A stretch of 62,439 bases of DNA, taken from positions 1-62,439 of the forward strand of contig CAYSPG010000022.1 of the NCBI GenBank assembly GCA_964432885.1. The letters are read 5' to 3'. Below are positions 18,654 through 26,938 of the stretch, one piece after another. The notes beneath the pieces were generated by a model, which worked only from the letters and a program-made list of their open reading frames with translations, made no database searches and had not been told where the DNA came from. The position numbers and the translations under genes are program-made. How positions within the stretch are numbered: position 1 is the first letter of the stretch; the number at the start of each line of letters is the position of its first letter. This DNA comes from CAYSPG01 sp964432885 (GTDB lineage Bacteria > Bacteroidota > Bacteroidia > AKYH767-A > OLB10).

Positions 18654-19490
18654 TTATTTTTTTCTGCTGACTTGTTTCTTCTTTTCTACCGGAGGTAAAA
18701 AGTTATCTCCTGTAACAACTTTTTTTCCTGTTTTATTCTCCAATGCAACTCTTGCATCTTTAGCAATCTTGCCTCCCTTTTTTCCAGCAACTGCATTTTG
18801 TTTTATGCCCTTGGCTTTTTCACTTTCAGCAATTTGCCGTGTAGAGAGTTCTGCCAATGCGGTGAAAATTAATTCAGCCTCACTCATATGGTCACGCAGG
18901 TTTTGTGTTTTTAATCCTTTTAGATTTTTATGTTTTTGAACCGTAAGCCCCGTCCATTCCTGATGAATAATGTTTGTTAAAAAAGCAAACTCATCTCCTT
19001 TTTGCACGCCACTTTCTTTCCAATAATCAGTTAATTTATTTCTTGTTTCCTGACCTGTCATTCGCTGCTGAATCCATTTTTCGCTTCTGCCAAGTCGTTG
19101 CCAGTTTTCTCTTGCACGGTCAAGGCTTTGCTCAGGGTCTCCAATTTCCTTCATGCGTTCGTATCCTGTTTTAGCAAGCCATTGTTTAAATGGTTCTGCT
19201 TTGGGTGAGGGAATGGATTGGATTAACCGCAATAGTTGTTCTGTATCTGCCACATCAGTAGCATACATTTTACCATCATCGGATTGCATTTTCAGTTGTC
19301 CGATTTTTTCGGACAACTCACTTCCTTCTTTTTTTAACTTGGCTTTTAAATCACTCCAGTATTTTCTAGGACGGTCAGTTCCAGTTAGTATTTCAATAAC
19401 ATCCACTATTGAAAAATACCACTTTTCTTCTTTGGCATTCCAATGTGTTCTTACCTTTTTTTGCTCAAATAATTTTATGCTGTCAGTCAT
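18654..19490 (-). CDS. Bro-N domain protein (phage antirepressor-like)
   Basis: About 278 residues. N-terminal Bro-N domain (about 5-105: VRTHWNAKEEKWYFSIVDVIE, then a YW.DLK..L segment and SIPSPKAEPFKQWL), a middle region as in chromosomal Bro-N proteins (QRMTGQETRNKLTDYW, LRDHMSEAELIF) and a basic tail with GKKGG. Bro-N domains occur in phage antirepressors and in the DNA-damage-induced DinD; this subtype is common in bacterial chromosomes and its role is unclear. Start ATG 19490; a GTG two codons upstream (19496) is possible. It sits tightly between the two TPR paralogues with no other phage genes around. Confidence 0.85.
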   Translation of the reverse strand: MTDSIKLFEQKKVRTHWNAKEEKWYFSIVDVIEILTGTDRPRKYWSDLKAKLKKEGSELSEKIGQLKMQSDDGKMYATDVADTEQLLRLIQSIPSPKAEPFKQWLAKTGYERMKEIGDPEQSLDRARENWQRLGRSEKWIQQRMTGQETRNKLTDYWKESGVQKGDEFAFLTNIIHQEWTGLTVQKHKNLKGLKTQNLRDHMSEAELIFTALAELSTRQIAESEKAKGIKQNAVAGKKGGKIAKDARVALENKTGKKVVTGDNFLPPVEKKKQVSRKK

Positions 19491-19504
19491 TGTCACAAAT
19501 ATTT

Positions 19505-20914
19505 TTAATTGCTATTACTTTCCAATTTTTCTATCGTTTTCTTCGCATTTTCTAACCTTATCTTTTTATTCTTCTCGGTCATTTTTTCTTTAATCCATTT
19601 TTCCATTCGGTGATGAAGAGGGATAAGCAGAGATGCAAGTGCAACCAACGCCATTAACATCAACAAAGGTGAATGATGGGTAACACGTTCCAAAAAAGGA
19701 TGAATAAGCAGGTTGATAAATTCAAACACAATGAGCAATCCTAATATTCCAAAAAACGAAATCCATTTTTCGGTAACGATGATACTTTGGCTTAACAGAA
19801 AAAATAAAATGAGAAAAGTTATTATGCCCAGTGCGATTAAAGCGTATTGAATGTTTTGATTGCGTTGCTGTTCTTCTTCTGATTTTTTAGCCGCTTCTTC
19901 CATCACACGCAATTGTTCTTTAAAAGCCATGGCCTGAACAGCATTTTGATTGTCCTGATTGAAAATTTGTTCCCTGATTTCAGATTCAACTTTTGAATAA
20001 TAATAAGCGCTGTCAGTATTATTTAGTTTGTCAAACACTGTTCGTTTATTGCCTGCAGCTATCAGTTTTAAGTTAAGGTTTTGCGTATTAAATGAAGCTA
20101 CATAAATTTTTTCTGTCAACAATTTTGCTTCGTCCAATCTATTATTCTCAATTAGAAATGGAATATACCTTTGAAAAAATCCCATCCTCCTCGCTTCGCT
20201 CTTTACCAAATCGGAAACTGCAAGCGCCTTTTTAAAATACACATCGGCTAATTCAATTTCGTTAGTTTTCGCATTTGAGGCAGCAAGCAGATTGAGCGCC
20301 TGTAATTTAAACAGGTTAAGCTTTAATTTTTCGCTTGTTTGCAGTGCAGCTTGAGCATAGTACAAAGCGGAATCAAATTGATTTTTTTCCAGATACGATG
20401 CACCCATGTTTCTTTGAAACTGTATGAGCATGTAATTATATTTAGGAGAGGACTTATCCGGAAGGTTTTCGCCACCTTTTTTTGTAAAAGCAAAAAACTC
20501 GTTTATATTTTTAAGTGAAAAGTAAACACTTGCAATATCAAAATAGAGCGAACTGATTCTTCTCTTATCATTGAATCTTTCTGCTAATGGTAAAGCTTTA
20601 AAGAAATATTCAAGCGCTGTTGTATTGTCTCCTTTGCTTGAAAATAAATAATAGCCAATCCAATCGTAGCTGATGGCAAGCAACGAATCGTTCTTCAATT
20701 GCTGTGCAATTTGAAGCAGGTCAATACATATTGCTGAGTCAGCAAGATTGCCTTGCTTGGAGTCCGTGTTTTCTAAATATTTAATAGTGGCATTAAACCG
20801 CTCTAATGGGTTTTTGCAATTGGTCAATGCTGCTTTTGCGCTGTCAGTGGTATTGCTTTGAGCGAAGACTGCGAATGAGAGAAAAGCGAAAAAGAGGATG
20901 GATATTCTTTTCAT
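19505..20914 (-). CDS. TPR protein with C-terminal membrane segment (paralogue 2)
   Basis: 469 residues with the same plan as the 17252-18652 product: signal peptide 1-18, TPR-like helices about 25-320, charged coiled coil (AAKKSEEEQQRNQN), three membrane helices and a basic tail. The N-terminal 330 residues are only distantly similar to paralogue 1, while the last 120 are nearly identical. First gene of the three-gene operon. Upstream lies the palindrome array. Possibly a membrane-anchored scaffold; function unknown. Confidence 0.8.
   Translation of the reverse strand: MKRISILFFAFLSFAVFAQSNTTDSAKAALTNCKNPLERFNATIKYLENTDSKQGNLADSAICIDLLQIAQQLKNDSLLAISYDWIGYYLFSSKGDNTTALEYFFKALPLAERFNDKRRISSLYFDIASVYFSLKNINEFFAFTKKGGENLPDKSSPKYNYMLIQFQRNMGASYLEKNQFDSALYYAQAALQTSEKLKLNLFKLQALNLLAASNAKTNEIELADVYFKKALAVSDLVKSEARRMGFFQRYIPFLIENNRLDEAKLLTEKIYVASFNTQNLNLKLIAAGNKRTVFDKLNNTDSAYYYSKVESEIREQIFNQDNQNAVQAMAFKEQLRVMEEAAKKSEEEQQRNQNIQYALIALGIITFLILFFLLSQSIIVTEKWISFFGILGLLIVFEFINLLIHPFLERVTHHSPLLMLMALVALASLLIPLHHRMEKWIKEKMTEKNKKIRLENAKKTIEKLESNSN
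19580..19872 (-). repeat. 293-bp direct repeat, copy B
   Basis: Partner of 17321-17613 with four single-base differences and no gaps. Recombination between the copies would delete 2259 bp, removing the Bro-N gene and the TPR half of paralogue 1 while leaving an intact TPR protein. Confidence 0.93.
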
Positions 20915-20931
20915 TATTTTTTTTATGTCCA

Positions 20932-21470
20932 GAGCCTATGGCTCAGGGTTATTTTTTTTTAGATGCAACGGGTTAAAACCCGTTGTTATAATATTTTTCG
21001 ATGCTACGCATCTTTTAACTTGTACTACTACTAAGAGCCATAGGCTCGATATATTTTGTAACACTCCGATTTATCCGAATGATGTAAGCAGTATATAACT
21101 TTTGAGTGCCGTAGGCACGATACAATTATATTCATTACTCAATTAATATAGTTCGAGCCTATGGCTCTCAACTTCATTTGTTTGCTATTTTTCAACGGAC
21201 TGAAGTCCGTTGTTAAAATATGTACCGATGCTACGTATCTTTTCTTTTACAACGAAGAGCTGTAGGCTTGACCTGTTTTGTAACACTCCGATTTATCGGA
21301 GTAATTTAAATAGCAATATTCTGTTGAGTGCCATCGGCACGATACATTTACTTTCATACTCTCTTACTTTTTATATATATCGAGCCTACAGCTCTCAGTT
21401 TCTTTCGTTTGCTTTTTTCAACGGGCTGAAGTCCGTTGTTATAATATATGCCGATGCTACGCATCCTTTT
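20932..21470. repeat. 226-bp tandem array of short palindromes (REP/BIME-like)
   Basis: This fills most of the 567-bp gap 20915-21481. Six palindromes recur in fixed order: GAGCC-TAT-GGCTC (20932, 21155, 21382), a CAACGG..CCGTTG 20-mer (20966, 21193, 21419), GATGC-TAC-GCATC (21000, 21227, 21453), GAGCC-ATA-GGCTC (21035, 21257 degenerate), ACTCCGAT-TT-ATCGGAGT (21063 degenerate, 21285) and GTGCC-nnn-GGCAC (21106, 21328). The period is 223-227 bp, with two full units and a partial third. Each makes a small hairpin. Form resembles REP elements spread by RAYT transposases, but no such gene is in the window. Confidence 0.9.
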
Positions 21471-21481
21471 ATTACTCTCAT

Positions 21482-22273
21482 TTACTCCAGGTGATATTCC
21501 TCACGCAATACTTTTAGCAATTGCGCATTTATATCAATATATTTTTTAATATGAAGAAGGCGGGTTGAATTCGCAAGGTTTCCAATGTAAAAAGATAATA
21601 TTCGGATAATGTGATTCCTGTCTAATTTATCGGGGTCGTTTAAATGAAACGGAATAATATCCGAACTTGACTCATAAGCCTTTAGTGCTTCAAAAACACT
21701 TTTATCACCTTTTTTTAATTCATCGTCAAAAATGTAATCATAATGCTGCCAAATAATGGGGTTCAGATGCTCCATCCTGAATTTGGTTTCAAGGTCTTGC
21801 CTGTCATAAATATTTTTTATGGCAACGGTTATGTCACCCGTAAGTGTTTGAAATGCTTCATTCTTAAAATACCTCAATGAGCCTGAATTTCTGAGCTGCT
21901 CCAAAATAATTGTTCGTGGTTCAAATTGCACAGGTGAACGAAAACTTATTCCATATTCGAAATTGATTGCAAACGTTTTTGAAACATTGGTAAGGCTGCT
22001 ATCACGAAAATAATTAACGAGGTACTTAATGGCTTCTTGTTGTCTAATTCTGTTTTCAACTTTTAGGTGAGCCGTAATGGAATCGTTTTTTAATTCCACA
22101 TACAAACTTTTTGCAAGTTCACTTGCACGGTCTTTTTCTATTTTATGTTCTAATTGATACTCTGCTAAAAATCCGCAGAACACGGCAAGGAACAGCATAA
22201 AAAATTCAAAGAAATATTCTTTCCACTTTTTTTTGTGAGGATGATGGTGTTGAGGGTGATGGTGTACTTCCAT
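21482..22273 (-). CDS. His-rich membrane-anchored protein, unknown function
   Basis: 263 residues. N-terminus has clustered histidines (MEVHHHPQHHHPHKKK), then one membrane helix about 20-42 (FFEFFMLFLAVFCGFLAEY), then a 220-residue mostly helical soluble part. The beginning matches a hypothetical membrane family common in Bacteroidota. No catalytic motif was seen. It lies 2 nt after the YjbR-type gene on the same strand, so the two are probably co-transcribed. Confidence 0.7.
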   Translation of the reverse strand: MEVHHHPQHHHPHKKKWKEYFFEFFMLFLAVFCGFLAEYQLEHKIEKDRASELAKSLYVELKNDSITAHLKVENRIRQQEAIKYLVNYFRDSSLTNVSKTFAINFEYGISFRSPVQFEPRTIILEQLRNSGSLRYFKNEAFQTLTGDITVAIKNIYDRQDLETKFRMEHLNPIIWQHYDYIFDDELKKGDKSVFEALKAYESSSDIIPFHLNDPDKLDRNHIIRILSFYIGNLANSTRLLHIKKYIDINAQLLKVLREEYHLE

Positions 22274-22275
22274 AT

Positions 22276-22611
22276 TTATTTTTTATTGGTTGAAGATACT
22301 TTCTTTTTTGCAACGAGTTCATAAGCGCATTTCATTGCATCTTTCAGTACTTTTAATTTTACTTTTTTTAAATCTATATATGTAGCCCCTTGCTTGCCCC
22401 ACCCGCCCGGCACGGGATAAATAATTTCTTTATTCATATCACAAAAAACACTTTGGTCAACTAAGGAAAGTTTAACCATCGCAATACTTTTCCTTTGGTC
22501 AAGTGTTGCAAATATTTTTTTGTTTACACGAAAAGATGTTTTTTCGAAATGGGGTAGTTCTATTGCATCAGCAAAAGCAAGGGCAAGTTTTTTAAAAACG
22601 CTGTTTTGCAT
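22276..22611 (-). CDS. MmcQ/YjbR family protein
   Basis: 111 residues covering the whole YjbR fold: LPHFEKTSFRVNKKIFATL, then MVKLSLVDQ, and YPVPGGWGKQGATYIDL, which are the signature stretches of this family. Relatives are called DNA-binding from their CyaY-like fold, but the role is not established. First gene of a pair with the His-rich membrane protein. Confidence 0.85.
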   Translation of the reverse strand: MQNSVFKKLALAFADAIELPHFEKTSFRVNKKIFATLDQRKSIAMVKLSLVDQSVFCDMNKEIIYPVPGGWGKQGATYIDLKKVKLKVLKDAMKCAYELVAKKKVSSTNKK

Positions 22612-22772
22612 AAAGAGGTTTTGGCGATGCCAAAGATAATAGTACCGATGTTTTATGCTTTCCTTAAATAAATTAACGGCTAAACATTTAGGTTAATAAC
22701 TCATTAAGACAAAACTTTAAAACTTAAAACTTGTTTACTTCCCAATTCTACTTTTGACACTCACTTTTTAGT

Positions 22773-23591
22773 ATGAAAAAAACTATTGCTACTGCGGTTT
22801 TCTTGTTTGCATTTCTTTTTCAGTCGTGCGAAAATTTTGATTACAACGTTTATCAAACCAACAAGCATGAAAAGGATGAAACGGTTACTACATCCTATAA
22901 TTTAAATCGCATTTTAAGTTTACCACAGAAGGATACATTGCACGTAGTGTTTACCGGAGATACACAGCGCTTTTACGATGATGTGGAGGATATGGTGGAA
23001 GTAATAAATGATTTGCCAATAGTTGATGCAGTAATTATTACAGGTGATTTATCTGATTTTTCGGTTGACCGTGAGTATGAATGGATGAATAATGAACTAA
23101 AAAAATTAGAAGCTCCTTTTTTAACTGTAATAGGTAATCACGATTGTCTTGCTAACGGTACAAAGTTGTACGAAGAATTTTATGGGCCACTTAATTATTC
23201 ATTTACATGGAACGATGTGCGTTTTGTAATGCACAATACCAATTCACGCGAGTTTGCATTTAACGGATATGTGCCTGACATTAGCTGGATGCAAAATCAA
23301 ATTAATGACACCTCAAATTTTAACTGTTGCATTTTTGTATCGCACGTTCCGCCTAACAATCCCGATTTTGATAAGGTGCTTGAAGATGATTATACACAAT
23401 TAATTCGCAACGCAAAAAATATCGTGTTCTCATCCAATGGTCATAACCATGATAAGGCTTTAGGGCAGCCGTACAATGATGGAATTTGGTACTTGAACAC
23501 AAGCAGTCCAGTAAACCGTTTTTTAGCGTACGTAAAAATTTATCCTTATGCACAAGATAAAAAGTTTGATTGCGAGTTTGTGGCTTTTTAG
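22773..23591 (+). CDS. Calcineurin-like metallophosphoesterase lipoprotein
   Basis: 272 residues. Lipoprotein signal peptide with lipobox FLFQSC (C19). The metal-binding motifs occur in order: FTGDTQ, GDLSD, GNHD, SHVPP and NGHNHD, the full set of a dinuclear metallophosphoesterase. Substrate unknown; probably periplasmic or outer-membrane anchored. A TACTTTTG -7 element is seen at 22749-22756, 17 nt before the ATG. The last 44 nt overlap the start of the next gene in another frame. Confidence 0.88.
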   Translation: MKKTIATAVFLFAFLFQSCENFDYNVYQTNKHEKDETVTTSYNLNRILSLPQKDTLHVVFTGDTQRFYDDVEDMVEVINDLPIVDAVIITGDLSDFSVDREYEWMNNELKKLEAPFLTVIGNHDCLANGTKLYEEFYGPLNYSFTWNDVRFVMHNTNSREFAFNGYVPDISWMQNQINDTSNFNCCIFVSHVPPNNPDFDKVLEDDYTQLIRNAKNIVFSSNGHNHDKALGQPYNDGIWYLNTSSPVNRFLAYVKIYPYAQDKKFDCEFVAF

Positions 23592-24153
23592 TTTGGGCGT
23601 ATTTGCACAACACGATACCCTTAAGCAAAATAAAAAATGGTATGTGCCTAAGGGATATTCGCTTGAGTATGCCGGTGGATTTGGAATGCTATCAGCCGGT
23701 GTTTTTTATAATCCTGTTAAACGGGTTGAATTAGATGTAACGGCCGGTTATACCCCACCTGCTTATGGAAATATTTTTACACTAAACTTTTTGTTGCACT
23801 ATCAGCCATTAAATTTTAAATTTTCTAAGCAATGGCATTTTAAACCAATAACTGTTGGAGCTTTTGCCAATTTTAATTTTGGAAAAAACATTTATTTATT
23901 CTGGCCAAAAAAATATCCTGATGAAGATTTTTACTGGTGGAATTCGTCTATGAGATATGGCCCTATATTTACTTCTGAAATTGAATTTCACCCCAAAAAG
24001 GGTAAATTAAATTATGGAATTTTTTTTCAATGCTTAACAAATGATTTGTACATAGCTTCAATTGGAGCAAATGGAAACCATACTTCTATTTATCTGCATC
24101 AAATATTAGTATATGGAATAGGAGGGAAGGTGTTTTTTAAGAAAAGGTTTTGA
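23548..24153 (+). CDS. Small outer-membrane-like beta-barrel protein
   Basis: 201 residues. The signal peptide (SLIASLWLFSLGVFAQ) confirms the ATG at 23548, so the gene begins inside the 3' end of the phosphoesterase gene (44-nt overlap, +1 frame). The mature part alternates aromatic and polar residues in strands (YSLEYAGGFGMLSAGVFY, VELDVTAGYTPP, IGGKVFFKKRF) and ends in an aromatic residue, as outer-membrane barrels do. No named family recognised. Translational coupling with the phosphoesterase is likely. Confidence 0.7.
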   Translation: MHKIKSLIASLWLFSLGVFAQHDTLKQNKKWYVPKGYSLEYAGGFGMLSAGVFYNPVKRVELDVTAGYTPPAYGNIFTLNFLLHYQPLNFKFSKQWHFKPITVGAFANFNFGKNIYLFWPKKYPDEDFYWWNSSMRYGPIFTSEIEFHPKKGKLNYGIFFQCLTNDLYIASIGANGNHTSIYLHQILVYGIGGKVFFKKRF

Positions 24154-24199
24154 AGTTAATGTAGATATTAAAATCCCAATCCTATTAATATAGAATAAG

Positions 24200-24466
24200 C
24201 TATAAACCGGGTTTTAGTTTTTTTTCGAGTTTGCTCATCACCAGTTTTGTTACGCCCTTAACTTCATGCGGAGTTATTACTACCTCATCAGTATCATCAA
24301 TTACTAAGGTGTAGTGAATTTCATCACGTATATGTGGGTTCATAATTTTCTTCCTCGAGTTTTTTATCTTTTTCAAATCTTCCTCTGTAAGTTTAAATTC
24401 CAATGAAGCCGATCGGGTTTTGCCCATTATCCCACCCGATTCTATCAATTTGATTTTTGTCATCAT
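24200..24466 (-). CDS. Emfourin-type inhibitor of M4 proteases (probable)
   Basis: 88 residues. It opens with KIKLIESGGIMGKTRSASLEF and later has HYTLVIDDTDEVVITPHEV, the two stretches typical of the emfourin family (protealysin inhibitor, known from Serratia). No signal peptide, so cytoplasmic, like its presumed target. It starts 8 nt after the protealysin-type protease gene on the same strand, the same gene pairing as protealysin-emfourin. Assignment rests on recall of the family pattern plus context; the inhibitory activity is inferred. Confidence 0.75.
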   Translation of the reverse strand: MMTKIKLIESGGIMGKTRSASLEFKLTEEDLKKIKNSRKKIMNPHIRDEIHYTLVIDDTDEVVITPHEVKGVTKLVMSKLEKKLKPGL

Positions 24467-24474
24467 AAAAAAAA

Positions 24475-25557
24475 TTAAACTTTAGCAGCTTTCCAACCTT
24501 CACGTACAGCTTTTTCTTCTAAGCTACCCTTTTTAAAAAATTTTATTGCCGATTTTATTGTTTCGGCCTTTGCTTGTTTAAACGTTGCATTATCTGGCAA
24601 ATTTTTATGCGCCATTACATCGTACCAAATGCGCCCCATTTTTTCCCAGGCATAACCACCTATTTCATACGCTGCGCGGTAAAAAGCATAGTTTGCAATA
24701 CCTGAATAAATATGAACTCCGCCATAATCACCCGCTTCGGTATTGGGCAAGTGTTTGTATTTATCCATAGTAGCGTGTTGGTCATCATCACCCCATGTAG
24801 GGTGGTTTCGGTATGCATTGCCGGGTTCGGCCATGCTGCGCAATGCAAATTTTTTTCCAATCATTATGTTTTTTCCAATTAGCCAATCTGATTTGCGAGC
24901 TTCTTCTTTATTGGCGTATTGCCTAACCAACATTCCAAATACATCAGCAAATGACTCGTTTAACGCACCGCTTTGGTGTTCGTATAAAAGGTTACAGCCA
25001 TACTCAATAACACCATGCGTTAGCTCATGACCCACTATATCAAGATCGCTTGTAAAACTTGCAAAATATTTTTTATCTCCGCAGCCATAAACCATTTGTA
25101 CTCCATTCCACATCGCATTTTTATAAATTTTTCCGTAATGAACGCTATTTGCCATTACCATTCCTAAATTGTCAATGCTGTTGCGTTTAAATATGTTGTA
25201 GTAAAAATCCCAAACATTGCGCGAGAACTGGTACACGCGTTTGGCATCATTGTTTTTGCTCACAGAAGGATTTTTAATCAATTTGCCGGGTAAACTGTAT
25301 TTATGATTCAAGTCATAAACCTCAATTTTAGGCTTGTCGGAAATTGTGCCTAATTTTTTTGTAGCAAAGTATTTTTTTTCGAGCGGAGAGAGGCTCATAA
25401 AAAATTTCCTGTCGCTTCGAAGCCGGTAAGCGCGAAACTTATTTTCAAGTGTCATTTCAACATCAGAAGATTTTTTCTCTTTGGCATTTTTCTTCGAAAG
25501 TTTATTGATCATTTGTGGTGGAATGATACAGCGAAACGGATTGCGTTGGTTGCACAT
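24475..25557 (-). CDS. Protealysin-like M4 metalloprotease
   Basis: 360 residues, without a signal peptide. The short propeptide (about 1-50) carries CIIPPQM at 10-16, the PP motif of protealysin-like precursors, in place of the long FTP propeptide. Catalytic domain about 75-360 with H177-E-L-T-H181 and E201 in NESFADVFG, 24 residues apart as in thermolysin, and the active-site histidine in GGVHIYSGIANYAF. Probably intracellular or exported by a leaderless route. It precedes the emfourin-like gene. The giant hairpin element lies just upstream. Confidence 0.92.
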   Translation of the reverse strand: MCNQRNPFRCIIPPQMINKLSKKNAKEKKSSDVEMTLENKFRAYRLRSDRKFFMSLSPLEKKYFATKKLGTISDKPKIEVYDLNHKYSLPGKLIKNPSVSKNNDAKRVYQFSRNVWDFYYNIFKRNSIDNLGMVMANSVHYGKIYKNAMWNGVQMVYGCGDKKYFASFTSDLDIVGHELTHGVIEYGCNLLYEHQSGALNESFADVFGMLVRQYANKEEARKSDWLIGKNIMIGKKFALRSMAEPGNAYRNHPTWGDDDQHATMDKYKHLPNTEAGDYGGVHIYSGIANYAFYRAAYEIGGYAWEKMGRIWYDVMAHKNLPDNATFKQAKAETIKSAIKFFKKGSLEEKAVREGWKAAKV

Positions 25558-25689
25558 AATTGGAAGTATTTACGCTCCGAAGTGTCGGAGTAGGATTTGG
25601 GATTTACGATTTTAGAGAATCAGGTTAAAAATAGAATTTATCTGATTTCAAATCAATATTGCCCGATTAAAATTTATTCTTTGCATTAT

Positions 25690-25833
25690 AGATGCCTCGA
25701 CTTCGCTCGGCATGACAGGGTATTCGTGTTTTTGTGAGGAGGGGGGCTTAGTTTTTGGCAAAGCCAAAAACTAAGCCCCCCTCCTCACCTTATGTATCTA
25801 AAACTTGTCGTGCCGAGCGAAGTCGAGGCATCT
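25690..25833. repeat. Giant composite hairpin element, copy A
   Basis: This sits in the 322-bp gap 25558-25879. Outer arms 25690-25717 and 25806-25833 pair at 27 of 28 bases. Inside is a perfect 55-bp palindrome (25734-25788) with centre GGC-AAA-GCC. Each arm is also a small hairpin (ATGCC / GGCAT). Copy B at 56375-56521 has the same plan. The rest of the gap is AT-rich with nothing recognised. Confidence 0.92.
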
Positions 25834-25879
25834 TTTTTCTTAATTTTCACCTTCCATCAGATAACAATGCTTCCAAATT

Positions 25880-26938
25880 CTATTCTTCAATTTTCAGTTT
25901 CGCTTCAACGCCCAATCCTGCTTTATCCGACAACAAAATTTTTCCATCATCATAAATTACCCCTGTAAACGGGTCGTTAGATACTAAAAGCGGGCCGTCC
26001 AAATCAACCCAGTTTGCCAACGTTGAAAGTTGCGCTGCTGCAGAAACGCCACAGCTGCTTTCGCTCATGCAGCCGATTAAAATTTTTAAATTATTACGTG
26101 ATGCCACTTCAATCAACTCTTTTGCTTTGCTGATGCCACCGCATTTCATCAATTTTACGTTTATGCCATGATAGATTTCTTTTATTGCATCTAAGTCGGC
26201 AATGGTTTGTATTGCTTCATCGGCAATAATAGGTAAGGGAGTTTTTGCGAAAAGTTTTTTTTGTTCTTCAAAAAGATTTTTTGGTAAGGGCTGCTCTACA
26301 AAAAGGCAATTGTTTTCTTTTAAGAAATAGATCATTTCCAATGCCTCGTCAGCGTTTCTCCAACCCTGGTTTACGTCAACGCAAATTGGCTTGGAGGTAA
26401 ATGTGCGAATGGTTTCTATAAACTTTTTATCGTTATCGGTACCGAGTTTTATTTTTAAGATTTTAAAATCGGAGGCCTCTTTTAGTTTTTGTTGAATTAC
26501 TTGTTCTGTGTCTAAGCCGATGGTGAAGGTGCAGAAGGGAACCTCTCCCCCTGCCCCTCTCCTCAAGGAGAGGGGAGTATTGGGGATATTTAAAAATGAA
26601 TGTACGGAAATGTTTTGCGATTTGCTGTGCCAGTCGTGAAGGGCAATGTCAACTGCGGCTTTTGCAAAATAATTTTCTTGCTGGTGTGAGTGGAGTTGAA
26701 TTAAATTTTTTTCAATGCTGTTTTCATCAAACAAAAATTTATTTCTGAAACTTTCTATAAAAGAAGTTACAGACTCCTGTGTTTCGGGCAAATAAGGAGG
26801 CAGCGTGGCTTCACCAAAACCATCAATACCATTATGCGAAAGTTTTACAAAAACCGAAGGAGTGCCCGTGCGGGTGCCGGTTGATAACTGAAATGGGTGT
26901 CTGAAGGCGAGAGAATACCGCGAAAAAAAAATTTGCAT
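25880..26938 (-). CDS. Dipeptide epimerase (L-Ala-D/L-Glu epimerase, enolase superfamily)
   Basis: 352 residues. Enolase-superfamily capping domain 1-120, then the barrel with ILKIKLGTD (acid/base Lys of the K-x-K motif), VDVNQGW, VEQPL and IADEA (metal ligands D, E, D), KLMKCGG (second catalytic Lys), GCMSES and DLDGP. This pattern marks the muconate-lactonising subgroup and the Ala-Glu epimerases that recycle murein peptides; substrate is inferred. A palindromic element is translated in frame near residues 123-133 (TPLSLRRGAGGE). ATG overlaps the stop of the yoeB-like gene by 1 nt. Confidence 0.87.
   Translation of the reverse strand: MQIFFSRYSLAFRHPFQLSTGTRTGTPSVFVKLSHNGIDGFGEATLPPYLPETQESVTSFIESFRNKFLFDENSIEKNLIQLHSHQQENYFAKAAVDIALHDWHSKSQNISVHSFLNIPNTPLSLRRGAGGEVPFCTFTIGLDTEQVIQQKLKEASDFKILKIKLGTDNDKKFIETIRTFTSKPICVDVNQGWRNADEALEMIYFLKENNCLFVEQPLPKNLFEEQKKLFAKTPLPIIADEAIQTIADLDAIKEIYHGINVKLMKCGGISKAKELIEVASRNNLKILIGCMSESSCGVSAAAQLSTLANWVDLDGPLLVSNDPFTGVIYDDGKILLSDKAGLGVEAKLKIEE
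26541..26575 (-). repeat. Palindromic element inserted in frame in the epimerase gene (copy 3)
   Basis: CCCCTCTCCT-CA-AGGAGAGGGG at 26554-26575 with the tail ACCTCTCCCCCTG at 26541-26553. It is the same family and the same reading frame (PLS...) as the dnaE copy at 2787-2819. It adds about a dozen residues between the capping domain and the barrel, a loop site that can tolerate them. Confidence 0.8.

Noticed and set aside
18654..19490. Prophage, because of the Bro-N gene
   Set aside because: No integrase, capsid, tail, lysis gene or attachment site nearby; neighbours are TPR genes in the same operon.
20932..21470. CRISPR array
   Set aside because: Repeats are palindromes of several kinds in a 226-bp tandem unit; there are no constant repeats with unique spacers and no cas genes.
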